Shown here in pieces: positions 7,455 to 14,061 of a stretch of DNA of 22,279 nucleotides. Source of the stretch: Beijerinckiaceae bacterium (GTDB taxonomy: Bacteria; Pseudomonadota; Alphaproteobacteria; Rhizobiales; Beijerinckiaceae); NCBI GenBank assembly GCA_947380915.1, contig CANCSY010000029.1, positions 1 to 22,279 on the forward strand, given 5' to 3'. The first letter of the stretch is position 1. Every line of letters starts with the position of its first letter. The notes below the pieces were generated by a model. The model did no database searches and was not told the origin of the DNA. It saw only the letters and a program-made list of their open reading frames with translations. Both the position numbers and the translations under genes were made by a program.

Positions 7455-7578
7455 TTTGATCGCTCCAGCTTCTCGATATTTCTATTTATACGAAGGAATA
7501 ACGCTCTCGATCTACTAAATAGTGCGTTCGTAAAAATATTGTTGATTGCTCGTTCCATATTGAAAGGATAAAAACAAA
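7455..7578. promoter_or_regulatory. Divergent control region of the HUH-motif gene and the 62-residue gene
   Basis: This AT-rich region carries AAATAG (7517-7522) followed after two bases by CGTTCGTAA (7525-7533), which begins 54 bases before the ATG of the 62-residue gene. The same pair occurs at 7824-7829 and 7832-7840, again exactly 54 bases before the ATG of the broken second copy. The duplication therefore includes the upstream region, and this block is probably a control site. Confidence 0.45.
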
Positions 7579-7767
7579 ATGAAGTTAGCAAATATCTACA
7601 TCGGAAAAGAAGGTCGCACGATAGCACACCTTATCAAAGACGCCACGGTCGTTGGCTTGGTCGAAGTTGATGGTGCGGCGGAAGCAGCAAAGAAACTTGA
7701 AGAGATCAAGAAAATAGTTTCAAAAGTCACTTCATCCAGCTACCTCGTCGTAGCCTTCAAAGCGTGA
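7579..7767 (+). CDS. 62-residue element protein, unknown function
   Basis: The product is not recognised. It is a small alpha/beta-looking protein with an N-terminal strand (KLANIYIG), a central strand (ATVVGLVEVDG), a charged helix (AAEAAKKLEEIKKIVSKV) and a C-terminal strand (SSYLVVAFKA). It has no signal peptide, membrane segment or cysteine. AAAGGA lies about eight bases before the ATG. A second, degenerate copy of the same length follows 307 bp downstream, which shows this reading frame is real because the protein pattern is conserved between copies. It is transcribed divergently from the HUH-motif gene. A palindromic hairpin lies just after its stop codon. Confidence 0.65.
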   Translation: MKLANIYIGKEGRTIAHLIKDATVVGLVEVDGAAEAAKKLEEIKKIVSKVTSSSYLVVAFKA

Positions 7768-7773
7768 GAGCAA

Positions 7774-7799
7774 TGGTCATTTTGTGACAAAAAAGACCA
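7774..7799. repeat. Nested palindrome after the 62-residue gene
   Basis: TGGTC (7774-7778) pairs with GACCA (7795-7799), and inside it TTTTG (7780-7784) pairs with CAAAA (7788-7792) around TGA. As RNA this is a hairpin just after the stop codon; as DNA it could be an operator. No T-run follows. Confidence 0.35.
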
Positions 7800-7885
7800 G
7801 AAGAAACGGTACCCGGATCGGAATAAATAGAACGTTCGTAATAATCTCATCGCTCAGCACAATCGATTTAAAGGGGAAGATTTTA

Positions 7886-8074
7886 ATGACATTCGGTGAT
7901 AGCCTAATCGAAAAATATATGAAATCCTAGTTATAACTGATTGGTGATTCCAAGATCATTGAGCTGGTTGAGATTTCAACTACCACCCATACCTCTCAGC
8001 AGCTTGATGAAGTTCGAAAGGCATTATCAAAAAACAGCTCAGCCAACTATTTGTTGGTGATTTTCAAAAAATAA
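7886..8074 (+). pseudogene. Broken tandem copy of the 62-residue gene
   Basis: Reading from the ATG at 7886 gives a frame of exactly 62 codons plus stop that aligns without gaps to the preceding 62-residue protein. The best-conserved parts are KIIELVEI against TVVGLVEV, QQLDEVRKALSK against KKLEEIKKIVSK, and SANYLLVIFKK against SSSYLVVAFKA. Codon 15 is TAG and codon 17 is TAA, so the intact protein cannot be made without readthrough. The start retains a good ribosome site (AAAGGGGA) and the control block upstream is also duplicated. A C-terminal fragment would need a new start, and none with a ribosome site is seen. The following RHH gene uses a ribosome site that overlaps this stop. Confidence 0.7.
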
Positions 8075-8083
8075 GGATTTAAA

Positions 8084-8296
8084 ATGAACATCATTCACAA
8101 TCAGAACATAGCATTTCGTTGTCCAAACACTCTCAAGGAAAAGTTGCAAGTTTATGCTGTCGATAATGACCTTCGTATCTCAGCAGTAATCAGAAATGCT
8201 TGTGTCGACTTCCTTCGTAAATCGAAACCCACTGCATATTCCCCGCTCTCACCTGCGAGTTTGGTGGAAAGTCGTTGGAACGAGCTCTCAAGATGA
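8084..8296 (+). CDS. Ribbon-helix-helix DNA-binding protein
   Basis: This is a 70-residue protein. The first 45 residues fit the ribbon-helix-helix (Arc/MetJ, CopG-like) fold: a short strand NIAFRCPNTL, a helix KEKLQVYAVDN, a turn DLR and a second helix ISAVIRNACVDFLRK. The C-terminal tail (SPLSPASLVESRWNELSR) may mediate oligomers or partner contacts. Such proteins bind operators as dimers; in mobile elements they act as repressors, copy-number regulators or accessory proteins of a relaxosome. AAGGA (8073-8077), overlapping the stop of the broken copy, lies six bases before the ATG. Its stop overlaps the next ATG (ATGA), implying translational coupling. Nearby palindromes are possible targets, which is inference. 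Confidence 0.6.
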   Translation: MNIIHNQNIAFRCPNTLKEKLQVYAVDNDLRISAVIRNACVDFLRKSKPTAYSPLSPASLVESRWNELSR

Positions 8297-8427
8297 AGCC
8301 GAATGTGGTTGCTCTTAAGCCCGTGTCGATAACCAACATCTTTAAGAAGCCAAAGCGCTTGTTAGGTTTCAGTGAATGGTTGGCACTGGTATGGAACCCG
8401 AAAAAGCAAGCCGGAAAAACTTGCTAG
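8293..8427 (+). CDS. 44-residue ORF coupled to the RHH gene
   Basis: The start overlaps the RHH stop codon as ATGA, the usual arrangement of coupled genes. The product, MKPNVVALKPVSITNIFKKP followed by KRLLGFSEWLALVWNPKKQA and GKTC, is strongly basic with one short hydrophobic patch (WLALVW). It is too short to assign and no homologue is recognised. It could be a small DNA-binding or membrane-associated partner of the RHH protein. The evidence is its position, the overlap and the absence of rarer features; chance openness over 44 codons is possible. Confidence 0.4.
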   Translation: MKPNVVALKPVSITNIFKKPKRLLGFSEWLALVWNPKKQAGKTC

Positions 8428-8753
8428 TCGAGACAGAAAGTCGGTTTCCCATTTCCGCGCTTTGATTTCCATTTGGAAACTGCCTCATGTTTCCCATACG
8501 AAAAACGAACACTATCTTGATAATATTCGATATCTTGTGAGCCTGGCTCATGATTTTACAGCGTAAAATGTTTTGGGCTGCGGAGTTCCATTTGGAACCT
8601 GCTTCTCAGACCCATTGTAAAAGCCGTCTTTTACAATCAGTTTTCATAAAACATTGTTTTCATTGATAAAAATGGATCAAAGCGCTTTACCTTCTGGGTC
8701 CGCTCATTATAATAACATTCATAAGGTGTAAAATATAATGAGAAGGAATCCCA
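8428..8753. promoter_or_regulatory. Gene-free control region before the small recombinase
   Basis: These 326 bases hold several palindromes and a promoter. Two related palindromes share the centre ATTT: TTTCC-ATTT-GGAAA (8466-8479) and GTTCC-ATTT-GGAAC (8585-8598). The outer pair has changed on both sides, so pairing is kept, and both are followed by CTGC. A 10-bp perfect hairpin is at 8614-8637. TTTTCAT occurs twice between 8641 and 8663. A sigma-70-like promoter TTTACC (8686-8691), 16-base spacer, TATAAT (8708-8713) leads to the recombinase. A perfect 9-bp inverted repeat CTCATTATA (8703-8711) and TATAATGAG (8734-8742) straddles the start of transcription and overlaps the -10 box, as an operator would. 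Confidence 0.5.
8614..8637. terminator. Hairpin, possible terminator of the RHH operon
   Basis: ATTGTAAAAG (8614-8623) and CTTTTACAAT (8628-8637) form a perfect 10-bp stem with loop CCGT. The 3' arm is T-rich and a TTTT follows after three bases. It could terminate transcription from the RHH operon or be a protein-binding palindrome. Confidence 0.4.
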
Positions 8754-9344
8754 ATGAGCCTCGCCAAGCAAGCCAAAACCCTCTCCAAGCCTCAAACAGA
8801 CGCTGTGCTCGCCTATATATCCTCCACCCGACATCCCGTTCGAAACCGTGTGATCTTCTTGCTGTCCGTGATGGCAGGTCTCCGTGCTAAAGAGATTGCT
8901 TCGCTTACGTGGGCGATGGTCACAGATGCCGAAGGGGCATTAACCGACGTTATCAGCCTCACCAACATTGCTTCTAAGGGGCGGGGAGGGCGTGCGATCC
9001 CTATAAGCAAGAACCTGCGGGCTGCTTTGGCGGCTCTGAAGGCTCAGGCAGACAAGGCGACCCGCCCCTCCCCCTTTGTCATCACAACGGAACGAGCAAA
9101 TAGCACCTCAAGCTTCGCTATAGTAAACAAGTTCGCATCTTGGTACCGGGCTCTTGGCTTTAGCGGTGCTTCAAGCCATAGTGGTCGAAGGACTGCGATT
9201 ACGAACTGGGCGAGGAAGATCTCAACGGTTGGTGGTTCGCTCAGGGACGTTCAGATGTTGGCTGGTCACTCTGCGCTTAGTACCACACAGAGGTACATCG
9301 AGAGCGACGGGTTAGCTCAGAGGCGTGTTGTGGAACTGGTTTGA
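8754..9344 (+). CDS. Small tyrosine recombinase, catalytic domain only
   Basis: This 196-residue site-specific recombinase carries the complete catalytic set: R44 (AGLRAKEI), K75 (ASKGRGG), H142 and R145 (HSGRRTAI), H172 (LAGHSALS) and nucleophile Y181 (TTQRYIES). It is about half the length of a normal integrase and begins almost directly with the catalytic domain, so it lacks the arm-binding domain and most or all of the core-binding domain. AAGGA lies before the ATG, just after an operator-like inverted repeat. As a second recombinase beside a full integrase it may resolve multimers, switch DNA, or assist excision. Its recombination site is unknown. The end of the gene overlaps the upstream untranslated part of the next gene by only a few bases. 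Confidence 0.85.
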   Translation: MSLAKQAKTLSKPQTDAVLAYISSTRHPVRNRVIFLLSVMAGLRAKEIASLTWAMVTDAEGALTDVISLTNIASKGRGGRAIPISKNLRAALAALKAQADKATRPSPFVITTERANSTSSFAIVNKFASWYRALGFSGASSHSGRRTAITNWARKISTVGGSLRDVQMLAGHSALSTTQRYIESDGLAQRRVVELV

Positions 9345-9357
9345 GAGGGAGCTTGGG

Positions 9358-9801
9358 ATGAAAAAGGGCAATCAACTAATGTCATCAAAAGTTCGGTCTT
9401 CTTATAGGTTTCTTTCATCATTCATTGTGTTAGCTTTTTCTGTATCCTACTCAAGTTCAATATATGCCGCACCTTCGAACTGTAAAATAAAGCAACCTAG
9501 TAGCTTCTTAAAAGAACAGCACAACGATATTGAATGGTTCGTTGTTGGCGCGGCAAATCGAACCGATGGAACTACGAAATGTACACAGCGCATCCCTGAT
9601 ATGGTTGATTCTCAGCGGATTATCAAGCAGCCGAAGCTCAATCCTGTCAAAGTCAACAATGACGGTGAGGTAGTTTATGAAGCAAAAAAACTTGGAGATG
9701 ATTATTTTGAAGTCGAGAGAAAATATACAGCAAAAAATGGGGTCAAAGGTGTTACTTACTTGAACTTTAAGGTTCATGTGGTTGACAAAATCGCGGATTG
9801 A
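9358..9801 (+). CDS. Secreted or periplasmic protein, unknown function
   Basis: This 147-residue protein starts with basic residues and a hydrophobic stretch (FLSSFIVLAFSVSYSSSIYA), followed by a likely signal peptidase site at IYA-APS near residue 38. The mature part, about 110 residues, has two cysteines (SNCKIK and TKCTQR) that could form a disulfide, and a strand-rich C-terminal half (EVVYEAKKL, YFEVERKYTA, VTYLNFKVHVV). GAGGGAG lies six bases before the ATG at 9358, 13 bases after the recombinase stop, so the two genes probably form an operon. No family is recognised. Exported cargo of this size in mobile elements includes exclusion or surface-modifying proteins, but this is only a possibility. 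Codon use is AT-rich like its neighbours. Confidence 0.65.
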   Translation: MKKGNQLMSSKVRSSYRFLSSFIVLAFSVSYSSSIYAAPSNCKIKQPSSFLKEQHNDIEWFVVGAANRTDGTTKCTQRIPDMVDSQRIIKQPKLNPVKVNNDGEVVYEAKKLGDDYFEVERKYTAKNGVKGVTYLNFKVHVVDKIAD

Positions 9802-9869
9802 TTGGGGACAATCGTTTTGTTAGCTTCGGTCAAAGCCGGGGTAAGTACACGAGCATCCATTAAAACAAA

Positions 9870-9896
9870 AGGCACCCAACGTCGCATTGGATGCCT
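9870..9896 (-). terminator. Terminator between secreted-protein and integrase genes
   Basis: AGGCACCCAA (9870-9879) and TTGGATGCCT (9887-9896) form a 10-bp stem with one mismatch. On the minus strand the stem is followed by TTTTGTTTT, so it should end integrase transcription. On the plus strand only ATTT follows, so termination in that direction is weaker. Confidence 0.7.
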
Positions 9897-9919
9897 ATTT
9901 CGGTCTTAGAACTTATGCT

Positions 9920-11203
9920 TCACGCTCGTTCCTCCTCACCAAAGCTCTGAAGGTTTCTTGCCATTTCAGCGCTCAGGGGTAGATTGCGGGCATAGAACCG
10001 CTCGATCTGCTCAACACTTGTTCCAGCGTTTTTGGCTAGGTTCAAAACATTCACCTGCCCGTGACTGAGGATAATCCGCATGCAGATTGCCGTGTGGCGA
10101 AGCGAATAGACAGAGTGGGCTGTATTGGTGAATGGGTCGTGTTTGATGCCTGCTTTTTCCAGCGCCTTGTTGAACTGGCGCTGAAAGATCCGAGCGGCTG
10201 TTGCCCTGTTCGCGTAGTGGGGCAGAAACAGATAATCTTCGCCTCCCGCGTCGGGATAGCGCTTTTGAATGCGCCGATAGACCCGAACTGCCGCTCCCAT
10301 TGAGTTGGCGATTCGGTAGCCGGTTTTTCCGTTCCGAACGGTGAGCAATAATCGCGTTGGTTTTTCTGCAACCTGAATGTCGGCGTGCCGGAGGGCGTAT
10401 AGCTCGGTCGTTGTCGGGCGGACGAAGGTGTGTGTGAGGAACAATATAAGGTCGTATAGCTCGTCGGTCGCGATGATTCCACGGACCTTTTCTCCCTGTT
10501 CGCCCATTTCCTTGGCGGCAGCGAGCAGCGCCTTGTATGTGTCCTTGTGTTTATCGACCAAGGGGTAAAAGCGGAAGAACGGGCGGGGATTATCTTTTTG
10601 TCTTGTTCTGGGTGTTTCGGGGACGGCGTCGATGGCTCCGTCGTCTCGCGCCACCTTGAGGACGTTTCGAAAGGTCGCTCCCAGCATATTTCGGGTCGAT
10701 GTTGATAGATCGGGTCGCTTTGCTGCTGTCCTGTCCAGAAACTCCGCCCAATGGCGTGTTCTCAGTTCACGAACGTCCTGACCGCCGAAATGCTTCATCA
10801 GCCCCCATTCGTCATTGTCCAGAAACAGTCGGGTGGTTCTGATGTAGTTGGCGTTCCGCTCCCCCGTAGCCACCAGCCGCCGCCCTTTATCGACAAAGCG
10901 AGTTGCGTAATATTTAAAAGAATATTCCTTTGGCGTCGCCTTTTGGCGGCTGAGAATGTCAACGGCGAGCTCTTGGGCGACCTTACGGGCTTCCAGCCGA
11001 GAGGTTTCTTTGGTCGATCGAACGATATATTTTCTGGCTTGAGGGTCTCTGATTCGGGCGAACCAGAATGGCGAAGCGTGTGTCTTATATATAGCGACGC
11101 CTCGGTAGACGGTGATGATGTCACCATCGAGCGAGTGCTTGGAGGGTGGCTTTGGGTCGGGGGCGTTGGCGTTAGATGCCGACGGTGGGTGCTTGGCTGG
11201 CAT
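9920..11203 (-). CDS. Tyrosine integrase of the element
   Basis: This 427-residue integrase has the usual order: an N-terminal arm-binding-like strand region (VAIYKTHASPFWFARIRD, about 36-53), a SAM-like core-binding domain (about 90-195), then the catalytic domain. Seen residues are R262 (FVRPTTTEL), K293 (NGKTGYR), R369 (HSVYSLRHTAI) and nucleophile Y404 (IERFYARNL). The two conserved histidines are replaced: Y366 precedes the second arginine (Y-S-L-R) and N392 lies in KNAGTSVEQI. Both occur in a known GTS-type integrase subgroup, so activity is not excluded. It reads inward from the right end, 86 bp from attR, and is the likely enzyme for the tRNA-Lys anticodon-loop site. The ribosome site is weak. 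A terminator lies downstream. Confidence 0.9.
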   Translation of the reverse strand: MPAKHPPSASNANAPDPKPPSKHSLDGDIITVYRGVAIYKTHASPFWFARIRDPQARKYIVRSTKETSRLEARKVAQELAVDILSRQKATPKEYSFKYYATRFVDKGRRLVATGERNANYIRTTRLFLDNDEWGLMKHFGGQDVRELRTRHWAEFLDRTAAKRPDLSTSTRNMLGATFRNVLKVARDDGAIDAVPETPRTRQKDNPRPFFRFYPLVDKHKDTYKALLAAAKEMGEQGEKVRGIIATDELYDLILFLTHTFVRPTTTELYALRHADIQVAEKPTRLLLTVRNGKTGYRIANSMGAAVRVYRRIQKRYPDAGGEDYLFLPHYANRATAARIFQRQFNKALEKAGIKHDPFTNTAHSVYSLRHTAICMRIILSHGQVNVLNLAKNAGTSVEQIERFYARNLPLSAEMARNLQSFGEEERA

Positions 11204-11227
11204 TTGGAACCGCTCACTACCTCAATA

Positions 11228-11250
11228 CTTATAAACTTTACCTATAAACT
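11228..11250. repeat. Right-end putative integrase arm sites
   Basis: CTTATAAACT (11228-11237) and CCTATAAACT (11241-11250) match the motif found inside the left end (5062-5122). They lie between the integrase start and attR, where arm-type sites and the integrase promoter would be expected, so binding could also control integrase expression. Confidence 0.45.
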
Positions 11251-11288
11251 AAAAGCTAACCCATTCAAATCGTTATTATAGCCGATCC

Positions 11289-11339
11289 CTCTTAATCAGC
11301 GGGTCCTAGGTTCGAGCCCTAGTGCGCCCACCATCGAAA
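11289..11339 (+). repeat. Right attachment site (attR), 51-bp direct repeat
   Basis: This copy is identical to 4994-5044. It contains the last 45 bases of tRNA-Lys, from the anticodon loop through CCA, without the 5' half, so it is not a functional tRNA. It marks the right boundary of the element; sequence beyond 11340 returns to host-like composition. Confidence 0.9.
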
Positions 11340-11354
11340 CACCGGTAAAATCAG

Positions 11355-11385
11355 AAATCCAGCGCCTTCGGGCGATGGATTTTCT
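11355..11385 (+). terminator. Displaced tRNA-Lys terminator
   Basis: AAATCCAGCGCC (11355-11366) and GGCGATGGATTT (11371-11382) form a 12-bp stem with one mismatch around a TTCG loop, ending in a short T-run. It lies 16 bp after attR. In the uninserted chromosome it would follow the tRNA-Lys gene directly, so it is probably that gene's original terminator, now 6.3 kb away. Confidence 0.65.
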
Positions 11386-11524
11386 GCGTCGTGGCTTCTG
11401 CGGCCGGGCGAAGCGCCTCGCCGGGTAAGCGTTCGCTCAATCTTTGTTCAGATAGCGGGGGCTCTCCCGGACGCCCCCGCCGTCTTGATCTTTCAGTCAT
11501 AGATGAGAGACGCAGCAGGCCCTC
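11386..11524. other. Intergenic stretch with a GC-rich hairpin
   Basis: This stretch has no gene. GCGGGGGC (11455-11462) and GCCCCCGC (11473-11480) form a perfect 8-bp stem about 45 bp after the ubiD-family stop codon. It may end transcription of that gene, although no T-run follows on the minus strand. Confidence 0.35.
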
Positions 11525-12973
11525 TCAACGCTTGGGGAATGGCAGGCTTGACCCATATTTATCGAGCAGCATCTCCCGGTCCGCCTTGTCGATGCGGATG
11601 ACCTTGGGAAATTCATGGCGCCATTCCCAGGGACGCACGGCGTAATAGATCGCTCGCGACATGGTGTAGGGACCATCCTTCTTCTTGTTCGGGGGCATGC
11701 GGGGATCCAGCGGGCTCGACCAGCAATCATCGATGAACTGGATGTCGCGGATCGGGTCGACACGCGAGGTCATCGCCCAGATCACTTCCTGCAGATTGGA
11801 GGGATCAATATCCTCGTCCACGATGACCACATATCGATTCAGTCGCGCAATGGCGGAGCAGCCCATGGCCGCCATGGCGGTCTGGCGCGCATGGCCTGCA
11901 TATTTCTGCTCGATCGAAATCACGGTCAGGAAGGAATTGTGGACATAAACGCCAACGATGCCGGGCACGCCGGCGCCTTCCAGCTGGTCCCAGAGGTTTC
12001 CGCTGGAGATGCGCGGCCCCTGATGGGGAGCGCCAGGCCATTGCGGCGACATGTTCAGAAGGATCGGGTCATTGCGGAAATAAACCGCCTTGATGCGGAT
12101 GACGGGCTGGTTTTCGCCGGTGCCCAGGGTGCCGCCGGAATAATAGCCCGGCCATTCGCCAAAAGGCCCTTCGGCGCGCGACTGTTCGGATGGCGGCGGG
12201 ATTTCGCCCTCCGCCGCGATCTCCGCATGGGCGGGGATCGGAAGCCCGGTCAGAGGGCCGCAAATGACGGGCAGGGGCGTCTTCAGGATGCCGCCCGCGA
12301 CGTCGAGTTCCGAAACGCCCCAGGGAAACTTGGTGTAGGAGGTCATCATCACGAGCGGATCGCCGCCGAAGGTGAGCGCCACAGGGCAGGCCTTTCCCTC
12401 CTTCCAGTATTGCTCGGCGATCTGGCGTCCCTGCTGGCCGGGGCTCTGCCAAAGGCCAAGCAGGTCAGGCTCATGCAACTGAAGCCGGTAGGTGCCCATG
12501 TTGACATAGCCTGAAGCGGTGTCGCGAACGCTTACCGTGCAGCCCGTGCCGATATAGCGGCCGCCGTCATGGCGATGGGATTTCAGCGCCGGGAATTTGG
12601 TCAAGTCGACCTCGGCGCCCCGCATGACGTTTTCCATCACCGGGCCGGTCTCGACCTCCTGTGGCGGAAGCTTGGGTTGGGATTTCAGCAGGCGCGAGGC
12701 GCGGCGCACCAGCTCCATGCGCGGCAGGTCGGTGGGCAGCCGCAGCGCCAGCGCGGTGCGCACACGCGAGACAACCGGCAGTGACAGAACTCGGAAGCCT
12801 GCGGGATAATCTGCGATGCGGTCAAAGAGCAGGGCGGGAGGCTCGGGAATGAGTTCCGAGGTGACTTCGCTCAAGCCCCCGATCTCCACATCCCAATGGG
12901 CGCCGTCGATGCGCTTGATTTCGCCAAGCCGGTCGCACTCGGCCACAAATGTCCGCAAGCCATCATAGGTCAT
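11525..12973 (-). CDS. UbiD-family prenyl-FMN decarboxylase
   Basis: This 482-residue protein is at the usual UbiD length. The family uses prenylated FMN to decarboxylate, or carboxylate, aromatic and unsaturated acids. Visible family features are the cofactor-binding NMGTYRLQ (158-165, with N158 and R163), the acidic pair E268 and E273 in AEGPFGEWPG, spaced as in the Fdc1 catalytic Arg-Glu-Glu set, and VDEDIDPSNLQEVIWAM in the C-terminal half. The substrate cannot be deduced; UbiD of ubiquinone synthesis is less likely because the context is catabolic. GGAAAG lies before the ATG. It follows a TctC gene on the same strand by 14 bp, suggesting that uptake of an acid and its decarboxylation are expressed together. 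No ubiX gene is in the window. Confidence 0.9.
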   Translation of the reverse strand: MTYDGLRTFVAECDRLGEIKRIDGAHWDVEIGGLSEVTSELIPEPPALLFDRIADYPAGFRVLSLPVVSRVRTALALRLPTDLPRMELVRRASRLLKSQPKLPPQEVETGPVMENVMRGAEVDLTKFPALKSHRHDGGRYIGTGCTVSVRDTASGYVNMGTYRLQLHEPDLLGLWQSPGQQGRQIAEQYWKEGKACPVALTFGGDPLVMMTSYTKFPWGVSELDVAGGILKTPLPVICGPLTGLPIPAHAEIAAEGEIPPPSEQSRAEGPFGEWPGYYSGGTLGTGENQPVIRIKAVYFRNDPILLNMSPQWPGAPHQGPRISSGNLWDQLEGAGVPGIVGVYVHNSFLTVISIEQKYAGHARQTAMAAMGCSAIARLNRYVVIVDEDIDPSNLQEVIWAMTSRVDPIRDIQFIDDCWSSPLDPRMPPNKKKDGPYTMSRAIYYAVRPWEWRHEFPKVIRIDKADREMLLDKYGSSLPFPKR

Positions 12974-12987
12974 TGTTGTCTTTCCAT

Positions 12988-14061
12988 CTATGGATTGAGA
13001 TCAGTCAGCGTCTTGACGCGCGCAACAACCGCCGGGTCGACCTGGATCGAGGCGCGGATCATGTCTTGCAGGGCGGCGCCGTCCATCGGCGCGAGATCGA
13101 GGCCGCTGCGCTGGGCTTCCTCCAGCAAGACCGGGTCGCGCATCGTGTTCATGAAAGCGCTGCGCAACTGGGCGACACGCTCCGTCGGCAGCCCGGGCGG
13201 CGCCATGACTGATCGCCCCACCCGCGAGTCATTGGACACCAATGACAGCACCTTCTCCTCTTCCGCTGTGCGCGCAAGCGACGTCACCAGCGGCACGGTC
13301 GTAAGATCGGGATGCGACTCCGTGCCCATCTGCAACAACAGGCTCAGATATTTATCTGAAAGCCATTTGGGCTTTTCCGACCGCAGCACGGACCACGGCA
13401 TGGTCATGGCCTCCACTTCACCGCGCTCCAGGGCGAGCAGGCTTTCTGCTGAACTCTGATAGCCCGTGAGAATGCGCAGCCGCAGGCCCAGAAGGTTCTT
13501 GAGCGTCCCGGTCATGATGCGTGAATTCTGGCCATTGGCCGAAATGATCATGTCCTTGGCGAAGGTCTCGCGCATGTCGGTGAAACCGGCGTTGCTGCGC
13601 GCAAAGAGCACGGCGGCGTTGCCCGTGAACCGGCCGATCCAGTTGAAACGCGTGACGTCGGCGCGGAACCCCGGCGCGCCCAGGGTCTGGCTCAGGGGCG
13701 AGGCCTGATCAATGACGCCCAGGGCTGTCCCGTCGCGGGGCGCGGCGTTATAGAGGAAGCTTGCCGCGGTGAAACTGCCGGCGCCTGGCATGTTCTGGGT
13801 GAGGACCGCAGGGCGCCCCTCCAGCATCTTTGGCAGATGCCGGGCCAGCAGCCGCGCATAAATGTCATAGCCTGTCCCCGGGCCGAAGCCGACGACGATG
13901 GTGACTGTCTTTCCCGCATAGAACTCGCTTTGCGCTTGCGCGGAATGGGGCGGCGCGATTCCGACAATGATGAATGACAGAGCAGTCGCGGCGCCGCGCA
14001 GCATGCAAAGCAATTGTTTGCAGGCGACCCGAAATGTGGCGACAGTGCTTGTCCCTGTCAT
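12988..14061 (-). CDS. Bug/TctC periplasmic binding protein 1
   Basis: This 357-residue extracytoplasmic receptor of the tripartite tricarboxylate transporter (Bug, TctC) type binds organic acids in the periplasm. A long N-region is followed by the hydrophobic signal (ALSFIIVGIAPPHSAQA) and the mature start QSEFYAGKTVTIVVG. Conserved stretches are GFGPGTGYDIYARLLARHLP, QNMPGAGSFTAA, FNWIGRFTGN, LTGYQSSAESLLALERGEV and PPGLPTERV. ATG at 14061 is preferred because a GGGGG ribosome site is just upstream; a start at 14004 would give a more usual signal length but lacks a good site. It is first in a two-gene unit with the UbiD-family gene. No TctA or TctB membrane subunits are present. It is divergent from the second TctC gene. 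Confidence 0.85.
   Translation of the reverse strand: MTGTSTVATFRVACKQLLCMLRGAATALSFIIVGIAPPHSAQAQSEFYAGKTVTIVVGFGPGTGYDIYARLLARHLPKMLEGRPAVLTQNMPGAGSFTAASFLYNAAPRDGTALGVIDQASPLSQTLGAPGFRADVTRFNWIGRFTGNAAVLFARSNAGFTDMRETFAKDMIISANGQNSRIMTGTLKNLLGLRLRILTGYQSSAESLLALERGEVEAMTMPWSVLRSEKPKWLSDKYLSLLLQMGTESHPDLTTVPLVTSLARTAEEEKVLSLVSNDSRVGRSVMAPPGLPTERVAQLRSAFMNTMRDPVLLEEAQRSGLDLAPMDGAALQDMIRASIQVDPAVVARVKTLTDLNP

Noticed and set aside
8372..8566. 64-codon plus-strand frame after the RHH gene
   Set aside because: It needs a GTG start with a poor ribosome site, overlaps the coupled 44-codon ORF and runs through a palindrome; no protein pattern is recognisable.
8641..8742. AT-rich stretch considered as a dif/XerCD-like recombination site
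   Set aside because: No 28-bp pair of 11-bp arms with a 6-bp centre resembling known dif sites could be aligned convincingly; a promoter-operator explains the region better.
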